DNA from: PWXP01 sp040772845
GTDB lineage: Bacteria > Planctomycetota > Planctomycetia > Pirellulales > Thermoguttaceae
Direction of reading: 5' to 3'
Length of the DNA: 64,000 bases
Assembly: GCA_040772845.1 (NCBI GenBank)
Contig: JAXGXG010000002.1
Span: 124,001-188,000, forward strand
In this document: one piece after another, positions 35,277 to 43,765 of the stretch
Layout: the number at the start of each line of letters is the position of its first letter
How positions within the stretch are numbered: position 1 is the stretch's first letter
Translations under genes and position numbers: made by a program
The notes under the pieces: generated by a model
The model's input: the letters and a program-made list of their open reading frames with translations, nothing else
What the model was told of the DNA's origin: nothing
The model's database searches: none

Positions 35277-36815
35277 ATGCCCGATACCATCCTCGCCTAC
35301 GACCTTGGCACCGGAGGCAACAAGGCGTCGCTGTACGATGCGACCGGCCGTTGCCTGGCAAGCGTCTTCGTCCCGTACGACACAAGCTATCCGCAAGCTG
35401 GCTGGCACGAACAGGAACCGGCTGCGTGGTGGCAGTCGGTCGTAGAAAGTACTCGCCGCGTCCTGGCCGAGGCCGAACCGGCAAGCGTTCGCTGTATCGG
35501 TATTTCCGGTCACAGCCTGGGGTGCGTTCCACTGGATACCCAAGGCCGCCTGCTGCGAACAAGCACTCCCATCTGGTCGGACAAACGGGCGACGGAGCAG
35601 GCGGCGCGGTTCTTCGAACGCATCGATCCTGCACAATGGTACCACCAAACAGGAAACGGGTTCCCGGCGTCGCACTATACGGCGTTCAAGGTGATGTGGT
35701 ATCGGGACCACGAACCCGACATGTTCGCCCAGATCGATAGGATCATCGGGACGAAGGACTACATCAACTTCCGCCTCACGGGGCAGATCGCCACCGATCC
35801 GTCGTATGCCTCGGGCACAGGCGTCTACGACCTGCAGGCGTGGGACTACTCGGACGACCTGCTGGCCGCGGTCGATCTGCCACGCAGCTTCTTCCCGTCG
35901 ATTGTGCCGTCAACAGCGATTGTCGGCTCGCTCACTGCGGAAGCGGCCGATGCCCTCGGCCTGCCGCCGGGGACCGCGGTCGCGTGCGGCGGGGTCGATA
36001 ACTCGTGCATGGCCCTCGGGGCAGGCAACACCACCGAAGGCCGCGCGTACGCATCACTCGGTTCCTCGATGTGGATCGCCGTATCGTCGGCGAAGCCCCT
36101 GCTGGACACGAAGTCCAAGCCCTACGTGTTCACGCACGTGCTGCCGGACATGTTCACTTCGGCAGTCGCCATCTTCTCGGGTGGCACGTCGTTTCGTTGG
36201 GTGCGCGATTACCTGTGCAAACAACTGACCGCCGAAGCACAGGCGGCCGGCGAAGATCCGTACGAGGCCATGACGCGGCTGGCAGAGCAATCGCCGCCGG
36301 GCGCCCGCAAACTCCTGTTCAACCCGAGCCTCGCCGGGGGTTCCTCGCTCGACGCAAGCCCGAACATCCGCGGCGCCGTCCTCGGGCTCGACCTGGGCCA
36401 TACGCAGGCGGACCTTCTTCGTGCCGCCATGGAAGGCATTGCGCTGAATCTCCGCCTGGTGCTCGACGAGCTGCGGCGGCTCGGCAGCGTGGGTAACGAG
36501 ATGGTGGTGGTGGGCGGCGCCAGCCGCAGTGCGCTATGGCGACAGATTCTCGCCGATGCCCTCGAGGTGGACATCGTCAAGACCAACGTGGGCCAGGAGG
36601 CCGGTTCGCTGGGCGCGGCCGCCGTGGCTGCCGTGGCGTGTGGCCTTTGGGCCGATTTCGACCCGATCATCCAGGTACACCAGATAGAAGCGGTTGCCCG
36701 GCCGATCACGGACAATATCGCTGTTTACAGACAGATTCTGCCCGTCTTCCGCCAGGCCGCAAAAGATCAAGCCGCACTGGGCGATCTGCTGGCCGGATTG
36801 TCGATCCCCGGTTGA
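35277..36815 (+). CDS. FGGY-family carbohydrate kinase (xylulokinase-like)
   Basis: 512 residues. Phosphorylates a sugar or polyol with ATP in the cytoplasm. N-terminal ATPase-fold strand ILAYDLGTGGNKASLYDATG, substrate-side GWHEQEPAAWW, IGISGHSLG, and IIGTKDYINFRLTG; C-terminal ACGGVDNSCMALG and GNEMVVVGGASRSALWRQIL. The first half and QEP motif favour the xylulokinase branch, but some glycerol- and ribulo-kinases look alike. It stands before a lipoprotein and a broken HzsA-like gene, so it may have served a second pentose locus. An AraC regulator lies 2.9 kb downstream. Confidence 0.88.
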   Translation: MPDTILAYDLGTGGNKASLYDATGRCLASVFVPYDTSYPQAGWHEQEPAAWWQSVVESTRRVLAEAEPASVRCIGISGHSLGCVPLDTQGRLLRTSTPIWSDKRATEQAARFFERIDPAQWYHQTGNGFPASHYTAFKVMWYRDHEPDMFAQIDRIIGTKDYINFRLTGQIATDPSYASGTGVYDLQAWDYSDDLLAAVDLPRSFFPSIVPSTAIVGSLTAEAADALGLPPGTAVACGGVDNSCMALGAGNTTEGRAYASLGSSMWIAVSSAKPLLDTKSKPYVFTHVLPDMFTSAVAIFSGGTSFRWVRDYLCKQLTAEAQAAGEDPYEAMTRLAEQSPPGARKLLFNPSLAGGSSLDASPNIRGAVLGLDLGHTQADLLRAAMEGIALNLRLVLDELRRLGSVGNEMVVVGGASRSALWRQILADALEVDIVKTNVGQEAGSLGAAAVAAVACGLWADFDPIIQVHQIEAVARPITDNIAVYRQILPVFRQAAKDQAALGDLLAGLSIPG

Positions 36816-36869
36816 TCCAGCCGCAGCCTGTGACCAGCGGAGCCGCGTGAAGGATCGCCGGTGACGCCG

Positions 36870-37265
36870 CTACAACGCCAGTTCGAAATCGTGCCGGTTG
36901 GCGACACCGATCTCGCAGTGCAATTCACTACTGGTGTTGTACCTTGCCGGTACGATCTGCTCTTGGATGTCGATTTTGGGACTCGACGCATCGCCGGGAA
37001 CGATGCGCCGCTCGCCCGTCTTCCGGTACCCGACAATGCGCACCTGTTTCGGGCCGGCAGCCACGCGCGCCCGGTAAGCGCCCTCTTCAATAACGGCCGC
37101 CGCCGTCGGCCCCTTCCCGTCAACCGGCATGAACTCGATCGTCCCCTTCTCGATCGGCTGGCCGTCGAGCGTGACCGTGCCCGAGACCGCATTCAGCCCA
37201 TCGCCGGAGCAACCGATCGTCAGGGACAACAGCAGAAGCCCGCATGCGATTATGGTTCTGTTCAT
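36870..37265 (-). CDS. Transthyretin-like lipoprotein, paralogue of 17449-17895
   Basis: 131 residues. Signal sequence MNRTIIACGLLLLSLTIGC with the lipidation cysteine at 19, then the same beta-sandwich pattern as its paralogue: AVSGTVTLDGQPIEKGTIEF, AAGPKQVRIVGYRK, IPARYNTSSELHCE. An AGGA box lies upstream of the ATG. It points away from the truncated HzsA-like gene whose 5' end now lies ~35 bp from its start codon. Function unknown. Confidence 0.85.
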   Translation of the reverse strand: MNRTIIACGLLLLSLTIGCSGDGLNAVSGTVTLDGQPIEKGTIEFMPVDGKGPTAAAVIEEGAYRARVAAGPKQVRIVGYRKTGERRIVPGDASSPKIDIQEQIVPARYNTSSELHCEIGVANRHDFELAL

Positions 37266-37887
37266 CGCTGGGATTCCTGGGGGCGCACATCTTCGTGACC
37301 ATCCTCCACGGCGTCGTCCCCGTCGAAGAGGATGGTTCGGCCCACTTCACGGTTCCGGCCGGCCGCAGCGTGTTTTTCCAGGCGCTCGACGAGGACTACA
37401 TGGAACTCGAGCGGATGCGTACGTTCGTGAACCTCCAGCCGGGCGAAGTCCGCGGGTGCATTGGCTGCCACCAGCCGCGGAACGAGGCACCGCCTGCCCA
37501 GCCGCCGTTGGCCATGCTGCGCCCCCCTGCCCTGCCCCGCCCCCAGCCGGGCGACACCACCGTGCCGCGACCGCTCTATTATCCGACCGATGTCCAGCCC
37601 ATCCTCGACGAACACTGTGTGCAATGCCACGGCGGCGAGAAGACCGAAGGCAACTTGGTGCTCACGGGGGAGTTGACCACGTTCTTCAGCCGCTCGTACG
37701 AGGAGAGAGGTGGCCCTGGTTGTCTAGACCACGGGTTAAGGTTTCTTAGGTGGAGGGGTTAGCGTCCCGCGAGGCCCTTCCCAGGCCTCGCGCGGACGCA
37801 TACCCTCTACCTCGTATTGGGTACAGGTCGATTTTCCAATTTCTTTCGCGCGATTGATGCAATTTCGATGACATGCCCGCGCCGCGT

Positions 37888-38730
37888 TCATGCGACACCT
37901 CGCGGCAGTCGGTACTCTGCGGCTGGCGTGCGGTAGTCGAGCGCCATGTGAATCCGCTCGTGGTTGTAGAACTCGAAGTACCTTCGCAGGCCGCCTGCCA
38001 GGTCGCGCGGTGTCCCATGATCGTGCAGGTACACGTGCTCCTGCTTGACCGTCCGCCAAAGCCGCTCGACGAACACGTTGTCCAGCCACCGGCCGCGACC
38101 ATCCATGCTCACGGCCACGCCCGCCGCCTGCAACCGCCCGGTGAACGCCTCGGCCGTGTACTGCACGCCCTGGTCCGTGTTGAAGACCTCCGGTCGTCCC
38201 TGCGACAACGCTTCCTCCAACGCCTCCAGGCAGAACAGGCCGTCCAACGTGTTCGACAGCCGCCACGAAAGCACATACCGACTGTACCAGTCCATCACCA
38301 CCGTCAAGTACATCCACCCCTGCGGCATGGGCACGTACGTAATGTCGCTCGACCAGACTTGATCCGGACGCACAATCGCCACGTTTCGCAGCAAATACGG
38401 GTAGATCCGATGTCCCGCCCCACGCCGCGAAAGACGCGGCTTCGGGTAAATCGCCGCCAGCCCCAGCAACTGCATCAAACGTCGAGCACGCTCCCGGCTG
38501 ATGCCAAACGTCCGTGCCATCCGCCGGCTGCCGTAGTACGGCGTCGCAACGTACTGCCGGTCGATCTGACGCATCAGCGCGACCGTCTCCGGCGACTCGC
38601 CCCGAGGCGCGTAGTACCACGTCGATCGATTCAGTCCCAGTAACTCGCATTGCCGGCGAACACTTACCTTTGGATGATCCGGGTCGATACACTTCCGCTT
38701 GAACTCAATCGAGTCGGGCAGCTTTTTTTT
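37888..38730 (-). CDS. IS3 transposase OrfB (DDE integrase)
   Basis: About 280 open codons from the end of the A9 run. DDE residues: Asp in WSSDITYVPM, Asp in FNTDQGVQYT and Glu in NVFVERLWRT, plus the RYFEFYNHERIHMALDYRTP signature of rve transposases. The first in-frame ATG is only at 38574, in the middle of the helical N-domain, so the protein must be made as an OrfAB fusion. The orfB frame is +1 relative to orfA at the A9 tract. Confidence 0.85.
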   Translation of the reverse strand, partial: KKKLPDSIEFKRKCIDPDHPKVSVRRQCELLGLNRSTWYYAPRGESPETVALMRQIDRQYVATPYYGSRRMARTFGISRERARRLMQLLGLAAIYPKPRLSRRGAGHRIYPYLLRNVAIVRPDQVWSSDITYVPMPQGWMYLTVVMDWYSRYVLSWRLSNTLDGLFCLEALEEALSQGRPEVFNTDQGVQYTAEAFTGRLQAAGVAVSMDGRGRWLDNVFVERLWRTVKQEHVYLHDHGTPRDLAGGLRRYFEFYNHERIHMALDYRTPAAEYRLPRGVA

Positions 38731-38995
38731 TCAACCAGGCCAACTCCATCTGGAGCCGCCCGATCTGCTCGTACAGCTCGGCGGTGTCCACCTCCGGGCC
38801 ACCGCCCTCCCGGCGATGGCCCTCGGCAAACAGCCCCGGTGCTCCTTCCAGAAGCCGCCGCTTCCACTGCCCGATCTGCGTGGCATGCACCCCGTACTGC
38901 GATGACAACTGGCTCGCCGTTCGATCGCCTCGAACGGCCGCCAACGCCACTTTCGCCTTCACGGACGCCTCGATCCGCCGACGTTTCGCTCCCAT
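38705..38995 (-). CDS. IS3 transposase OrfA (helix-turn-helix)
   Basis: 96 residues starting MGAKRRRIEASVKAKVALAA. The HTH part is DRTASQLSSQYGVHATQIGQ WKRRLLEG, followed by a leucine-zipper-like ELYEQIGRLQMELAWLKKK. It ends just after an A9 run (complement of 38723-38731), a typical slippage site. It overlaps orfB. Confidence 0.85.
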   Translation of the reverse strand: MGAKRRRIEASVKAKVALAAVRGDRTASQLSSQYGVHATQIGQWKRRLLEGAPGLFAEGHRREGGGPEVDTAELYEQIGRLQMELAWLKKKAARLD

Positions 38996-39555
38996 CCTTT
39001 GCTCCTTGAAAACTGGCCTAATCTTACACGACATTCGAGCTTATGTCGTGGTCCAGTTTTCCAGGGCCATTTTAGAGATCATGCGGCGGAACCTGATTAC
39101 GTATATCCAGGAGTTCCGCGGCGCGGATCCGGAGGCGCAGAAGGGCAACGTGGCGCCGCTGGGGCCGAAATCGCTCGGGTCGCATGCCAGCCCGCTCGTC
39201 GGCATCTTGCGCAAACGACATTACGACGTCGAATTGTCCGAAGCGGAGTGGGGCCGGCTGATTACCTGGGTAGACGCCAACGGCCCCTACTATGGTTCGT
39301 ACTTCGGCCGACGCAACCTCAAGTACCGCAACCTGCCTGATTTCCGCCCCATCCCCACACTCGAATCGGCACGCGGCGTCCCGCCGAACTGATCCGGGCC
39401 AGGGCGGCCTCACTTGTTCAATACACGCTGATGGCTGGCCGGCTACCTACCATCCTGCCGGCGTGTTATCATGGTGCATTGTGTGAAATGCCCGCTGGTT
39501 CGTCTGCCGTGCGTGTCGCCGAGCAGGCGTGGGCCCGGCAACGGAGGTCCGTGCC

Positions 39556-39690
39556 ATGCGCGGCTGGGAAATGCCGCGCCGCCGTTTTCTGAAGGCTGCC
39601 GGTTTGGTCCTTGCTGCGTTGCATGTTTGCAGCAGCAGGTGGGCCAAGGTCGATCCTGCAAACGATAATATCCATTTCGCATCCCAATGA
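39556..39690 (+). CDS. Possible 44-residue Tat-leader small protein coupled to the AraC gene
   Basis: MRGWEMPRRRFLKAAGLVLA begins a short frame with a twin-arginine-like PRRRFLKAAG, a hydrophobic stretch and a small tail ending NDNIHFASQ. A good GGAGG box (39543-39547) lies eight bases upstream, and its TGA overlaps the ATG of the AraC gene as ATGA; the AraC ATG itself has no visible ribosome binding site. This supports real translation. It could be a leader peptide for coupling, or the stump of a Tat-exported protein. Confidence 0.5.
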   Translation: MRGWEMPRRRFLKAAGLVLAALHVCSSRWAKVDPANDNIHFASQ

Positions 39691-40730
39691 CACGCCCAGT
39701 GTACCATGACGCAGGTCAAACCTACCGGGCCGATACGTGTCGGCCGATCATCGAAGCTGCGTCGGCTGGTCGGGTTCGGCTGGAATCGCTGGTTCATGGC
39801 CACTATCCCGGGCGGGCGTTGCCGCGAGGTGCGTTGCCCGGAGTGAAAATGGTCGGATTCTGGGATGCCGCCGCCGATCAGGACTGGGGGCTGGATTGGC
39901 ACCAGAATGAAGGCATCGAGCTGACATTGCTCGAAAGTGGCCGGCTCGACTTCGGCGTCGATTCCGAACGTTTCGAACTCCACGCCAACGACCTGACCGT
40001 CACCCGGCCCTGGCAATCGCACCGCGTGGGCGATCCACATGTTGGCGCCAGCCGATTGCACTTTCTGATCCTCGACGTGAATGTCCGCCGGCCGCACCAG
40101 CCATGGCGCTGGCCTGCATGGCTCGTCCTTACCCAGTCCGATCGCGAGGAACTCACCGGCTTCCTGCGGCAGAACGAGAACCCGGTTTGGCCGGTAACGT
40201 CGGAGATTGGCGAGTGCTTCCGAAGGATCGCCCACGCCGTCGAGACGGACGATGGGGGCAGCAGTGTGTCGCGGCTGGCCGTCTTCCTCAACGAGATGTT
40301 CCTGCTCCTGCTCGATATGCTTCGTTCGCGCCGAGTCCCGATGGATCGTTCGCTCACCAGTACCCAACGGACCGTTCAGCTCTTCTGGCAATCGCTGCGT
40401 GAGAACGTTGAGCACCTGGCCTTGGAATGGACCGTCCAACGCATGGCAAAGGAGTGCGGGCTTGGCGTCACCCGGTTCACGCATTGCACTCGGGAGTTGG
40501 CAAATATGACGCCGGGGCAGTGCCTGAACCACTACCGGTTGGAGGCTGCCCAGCAGATGCTCGTGATCCGTCCCGACCTGACGGTCACCCAGGTCGCGCT
40601 GGCCTGCGGGTTCGGTTCCGGACAGTATTTCTCCAGCCTATTCAGGACTGCCCATGGGGTGACTCCGGCGAGGTATCGCGAGAGCATGCGGGAGGGATCT
40701 GACAGGAATCACGGGCGTTCAAGCTTCTAG
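39687..40730 (+). CDS. AraC-family transcriptional regulator
   Basis: 347 residues. The N-terminal half has an AraC cupin-type ligand pocket (LDWHQNEGIELTLLESGRLD, DLTVTRPWQSHRVGDPH). The C-terminal ~100 residues are the double HTH: EWTVQRMAKECGLGVTRFTH, TPGQCLNHYRLEAAQQML and VTQVALACGFGSGQYFSSLF. It probably senses a sugar and controls neighbours such as the kinase at 35.3 kb. Translation appears coupled to the small ORF at 39556. A degraded copy of its last ~60 bp lies at 41348-41407, on the far side of hicAB. Confidence 0.9.
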   Translation: MTRPVYHDAGQTYRADTCRPIIEAASAGRVRLESLVHGHYPGRALPRGALPGVKMVGFWDAAADQDWGLDWHQNEGIELTLLESGRLDFGVDSERFELHANDLTVTRPWQSHRVGDPHVGASRLHFLILDVNVRRPHQPWRWPAWLVLTQSDREELTGFLRQNENPVWPVTSEIGECFRRIAHAVETDDGGSSVSRLAVFLNEMFLLLLDMLRSRRVPMDRSLTSTQRTVQLFWQSLRENVEHLALEWTVQRMAKECGLGVTRFTHCTRELANMTPGQCLNHYRLEAAQQMLVIRPDLTVTQVALACGFGSGQYFSSLFRTAHGVTPARYRESMREGSDRNHGRSSF

Positions 40731-40760
40731 ACTGGCGAGGGCGGTAACGGCGGTATCGGC

Positions 40761-41006
40761 TCAAGCCGGACTGTATTCTTTCGCGTTCTGGATGACGATT
40801 GTTGGCTCCGGGTTTCTCGCGGGGATGGGCAGGCCGCGCTGCTGGAGCAATTCGACGTGCTCCTTCATTCCCCATTTGGCCTTGTACAGGCAATCTTCAA
40901 CAGAGTGCCCGATACCGGTGAAGCCCTCGAGATCAGGCGAGAAGAATCCAAAATAGTCTGGTTCCTCGGTCGCCTCGATGATGAGCGAGTAGGGTAGTTC
41001 AATCAT
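40761..41006 (-). CDS. hicB: HicB-family antitoxin
   Basis: 81 residues. The partial RNase H-like HicB fold is readable: YSLIIEATEEPDYFGFFSPD, LEGFTGIGHSVEDCLYKAKW, then HVELLQQRGLPIPAR. It neutralises HicA and commonly represses the operon. It starts 8 bp inside the end of hicA. Confidence 0.87.
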   Translation of the reverse strand: MIELPYSLIIEATEEPDYFGFFSPDLEGFTGIGHSVEDCLYKAKWGMKEHVELLQQRGLPIPARNPEPTIVIQNAKEYSPA

Positions 41007-41205
41007 TCTTTTCTCCCTGCGATTTGACGCCTGCAGCTTTCAGGATAGCGTGGCACGTGCCTGTTGGAACTTCTTTTGAGCCGTGAAAGTCGACGCGGAC
41101 CAGTCGTGGCCAGTCGGCCTTGCCGTAGTACCGGATAGAGCCCTTTTCTTTGACCAGTCGGAAGCTATTTTCCTCGAGCAGTCGTACCAATTCGCCAAAC
41201 TTCAT
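40999..41205 (-). CDS. hicA: HicA-family toxin (mRNA interferase-like)
   Basis: 68 residues. dsRBD-like fold of HicA: MKFGELVRLLEENSFRLVKE, KGSIRYYGK, VRVDFHGSKEVPTGTCHAIL and KAAGVK. The canonical catalytic histidine is in a GSH motif; here the position is Ile (KGSI), so activity may be reduced or supplied by another residue. It is the first gene of the pair and overlaps hicB. Confidence 0.87.
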   Translation of the reverse strand: MKFGELVRLLEENSFRLVKEKGSIRYYGKADWPRLVRVDFHGSKEVPTGTCHAILKAAGVKSQGEKND

Positions 41206-41347
41206 TTCTGCCCCGAATCTTCAAAAATGGGAAAAGCTGCTTGGTTGACGATCCCCACAACTCCCCAAGCAGTTTAGCTTGGAAGGCTAGTTGGGGCAAG
41301 GCTGGCCATGATTGACTGCGTATGATAGGTTGTCCGAAAGTAGAAAT

Positions 41348-41407
41348 GCCCCATGACGCCACTTCGGCGAGGTATCGCGAGAGCATGCTGGAGCGAGCTG
41401 ACAGCAA
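41348..41407 (+). pseudogene. Remnant of an araC 3' end, second copy
   Basis: About 60 bp match 40650-40709, with the exact shared block CGGCGAGGTATCGCGAGAGC. One extra base puts it out of frame. The remnant and the live araC tail bracket hicAB. The rest of the gap 41206-41462 shows nothing else. Confidence 0.75.
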
Positions 41408-41462
41408 GTAGCAAGGAAACCGCCGCCCAGCAGGGAATGAAACCTGAATGTGCAACATCTTT

Positions 41463-42440
41463 CACTGAGAGGCTATCCGGAAAGTGATATTTACCCAGGC
41501 CACCTGAATTGCGTATTGTGCAGCCCTTTGTTATCCCAAAATCAAGGAGCTTGCACATGGACGCGCCGGCACGCAAACGCTATTTGACGGACCTGACCGA
41601 TGCTCGGTGGGCGATCCTCGAGCCGATGATTCCCCCCAGCCGTCATGGCGGGCGACCGCGGGAAGTGGATATGCGGGAGGTCGTCAATACCATTCTTTAC
41701 CTCAACCGGACGGGCTGCCAGTGGGACATGCTCCCCCACGACCTGCTCCCCAAGAGCACCGTCTAGGACTATTTCGCCCAATGGCGCGACGACGGCGCGT
41801 GGCAGAACATGATCGATGCGCTCCGACGCCAGGTTCGCACTGCGGAAGACCGCGAACCGACTCCCAGCGCCGTCTGCATCGACAGCCAGTCGGTGAAGAC
41901 GACCGAGATCGGCGGCGAGGAGCGCGGTTACGACGGCGGCAAGAAAATCAAGGGACGGAAACGGCATTTGCTGGTCGATACGCTGGGTCTGCTGGTGGCC
42001 GTCGTGGTGACTGCCGCGGGACTCGACGACGGCGCCGCCGCGCCGCAGGTGTTGGGGAAGATCACGCCCGAGGACTTCCCCCGGTTGACGGTCATCTTCG
42101 GCGACAACAAGTATCACAACCACGCTGCGGAGGCCTGGCTGAACGAACATCGTCCCAATTGGCGGATCGAGGTCAAAAAGCGTCCCGAGGGGGCCCACGG
42201 CTTCACGCCATTGGAGAATCGCTGGGTGGTGGAACGCACCAATGCCTGGAATGGTCGCTGTCGTCGCAACAGCAAAGACTACGAACGGCGGCCGGATTCG
42301 AGTGCCGCGATGATCCGCGTAACCAACATCCACCTGATGCTTCGCAAGCTCTCGCCGGAGGCCCGGCCCCAGTTCCAATACCGCGTCGCCGCCTGAAACC
42401 CAAGAAAAGCCGAGAAAACCTTCCGGATAGACTCTTAGTG
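41463..42440 (+). mobile_element. IS5-family insertion sequence copy with ~20-bp inverted ends
   Basis: Left end CACTGAGAGGCTATCCGGAA (41463) pairs with the complement of the sequence ending at 42440, with two mismatches in the first 20 bases. It encloses one IS5-type transposase frame with a stop codon. Confidence 0.8.
41557..42396 (+). pseudogene. IS5-family transposase broken by one in-frame TAG
   Basis: 280 codons. N-terminal DUF4096-like part MDAPARKRYLTDLTDARWAI then LNRTGCQWDMLPHDLLPKST; DDE part with CIDSQSVKT, GRKRHLLVDTLGLL, FGDNKYHN and FTPLENRWVVERTNAWNGR. At 41764-41766 TAG stands where homologues have a Tyr (STV-Tyr-DYFAQW). Everything before and after is in frame, so this is a recent single nonsense change; the second frame starting at the ATG at 41809 would be inactive alone. 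Confidence 0.88.
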
Positions 42441-42507
42441 CGTCGCTTGCTGTGCGTCAAGCACGAGAGGATTTCCAGTGCACTGCGCAGGCGCAAACCA
42501 CGCTCGC

Positions 42508-43644
42508 CTATCGCCGCTCGACCAGAAAGAGCTGTTCGGTGACGTGGATCGAGCGGTTGTCGAAGTTCCGGCTTCCGCGGAAGGCGTTGTAACGGGTTTC
42601 CACCACGCTCACGCGACCGAGTTCGTCCAGCATCGAACGCATCTCGCCCGGCGTGATGAACCCCTCGTTGTTGAACGAGATCAACAGAAAGGACGCGTCG
42701 ATCGCGTGCAGAAGCTCTCGTAACCGCGGCAGCGACCTCGCACGTACATTGTAGTCGGAACGCCGCCAGTCGGCCGGAATGCCTGAAACGCGGCTTACCT
42801 TCTCGGGCCGCTGGTAGCGAACCAGCAGGTTGAGCATGAAGTAGTTCGAGCCGTACGGATGCTGGTTGTACGGCGGGTCGAGGTAGGCGAGATCGAGGTT
42901 CTTCAACCGCCCGGCGGCCGTGTTCGCATCCTCCTGCATGACAGACCAATCGCACTCGAAACGGCTGAGCACCGGCGCTTCGAGCCGGATTTCGCCTTTG
43001 ATTCGCGTCAGGGCATCGGCCCCGCTGCCGCCGAATCGGCCGATCTTGGTCGTGCGGTCCTTGTAAAATCCTTTGAACACACCTGCCGTATTCGCGTGGA
43101 TCGATGCCTTGCTCAGCAGCGGCCCGAGCAACAGGTCGCGCAGCCCCTCAGGTGCTTCATCGATAAGCCGGCGGTAGTTGTCCAGCCGTCGGGCGTTCGC
43201 GCGGGTATAGAAGACGCGATCGTCCTTCCTGATCCGAGCCTCATCGCGCGGCGCGTACAGTTCTTCGATGAATCCGGTCGGAAGTGGGGCGGTGGCAACC
43301 CGGGCGTTGAAGTCGTCAACGATCTGGTTCAGTTCTGCCAGATTGATCTGGCTCCGGTTCCGCAAATAGCAGCGTCCGATCACGGACGCATAGTCCTCCA
43401 GGTCGTTGCTCGCCAGCATCGATGCATGCGCTTTGAGGAATCGCGAAACCACACCGGAGCCGCTGAACGCATCGAACACGCGTAGCCGCTTCTTGCCCAG
43501 TCTCTCTTTCACCTGCTCCACCGCCGCCCCGATCTGTCCGAGCAGGGCGCGTTTGTTGCCAAGGTAGGTGATCAACTGACGGGCAAGGTAGCCGGGGTTT
43601 TCGGTAATTGGAACGTCCGCCTGCAAAAACACGTGATTTGCCAT
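42508..43644 (-). CDS. D12-class N6-adenine DNA methyltransferase
   Basis: 378 residues. SAM motif VFDAFSGSGVVSRFLKAH near residue 60 and catalytic DPPYN in LDLAYLDPPYNQHPYGSNYF; the GNKRALLGQI start is typical of the Dam/D12 fold. It transfers methyl to adenine in a specific site; no restriction partner gene lies next to it, so it may be orphan or epigenetic. A 79-bp plus 23-bp remnant of a second copy lies at 44951-45053 beyond the DUF4143 gene. Confidence 0.87.
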   Translation of the reverse strand: MANHVFLQADVPITENPGYLARQLITYLGNKRALLGQIGAAVEQVKERLGKKRLRVFDAFSGSGVVSRFLKAHASMLASNDLEDYASVIGRCYLRNRSQINLAELNQIVDDFNARVATAPLPTGFIEELYAPRDEARIRKDDRVFYTRANARRLDNYRRLIDEAPEGLRDLLLGPLLSKASIHANTAGVFKGFYKDRTTKIGRFGGSGADALTRIKGEIRLEAPVLSRFECDWSVMQEDANTAAGRLKNLDLAYLDPPYNQHPYGSNYFMLNLLVRYQRPEKVSRVSGIPADWRRSDYNVRARSLPRLRELLHAIDASFLLISFNNEGFITPGEMRSMLDELGRVSVVETRYNAFRGSRNFDNRSIHVTEQLFLVERR

Positions 43645-43724
43645 CCTCCGTGGCCCCGATTATATCACCACGGGCTCACCGCTCAATTGCTGCCTGAAGT
43701 CCGCTGCTGCACCCCAATGCAACC

Positions 43725-43765
43725 ATGAAAATCCTCTGTGCAATGAAGGAATTTCATGGTAGAAT
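43725..43765 (+). promoter_or_regulatory. Possible operator and -10 box of the DUF4143 gene
   Basis: Inverted repeat ATGAAAATCC (43725-43734) and GGAATTTCAT (43748-43757), one mismatch, is followed at once by TAGAAT (43760-43765). The start codon follows six bases later, so the transcript could be leaderless. The palindrome would let a repressor block the promoter. Confidence 0.4.

Larger units (their letters stand above)
37707..39074 (-). mobile_element. IS3-family insertion sequence
   Basis: About 1.36 kb. The ends carry an imperfect inverted repeat: TGGCCCTGG...GACCACG at 37711 and its complement ending at 39069. GAGA occurs just outside on both sides (37703-37706 and 39075-39078) and is a candidate 4-bp target duplication. 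The element carries orfA and orfB on the minus strand, opposite to the interrupted gene. All three DDE residues are present in orfB. Confidence 0.85.
37300..39392 (+). pseudogene. HzsA-like cytochrome, copy 3: N-terminally truncated and split by an IS3 element
   Basis: The remaining parts are 37300-37706 and 39075-39392. The left part starts abruptly at the conserved GVVPVEEDGSAHFTVPAGRS and has CIGCH (Cys codon 37457) and CVQCH (37616). The right part continues IMRRNLITYIQEF, GPKSLGSHASPLVGIL and ITWVDANGPYYGSYFGRRNL to a stop. Joining the left flank (ending in TACGAGGAGA) with TCATGCGG on the right gives the continuous frame YEEIMRRNL, so the element interrupted a once-intact frame. The propeller and signal peptide are gone. 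Confidence 0.88.
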
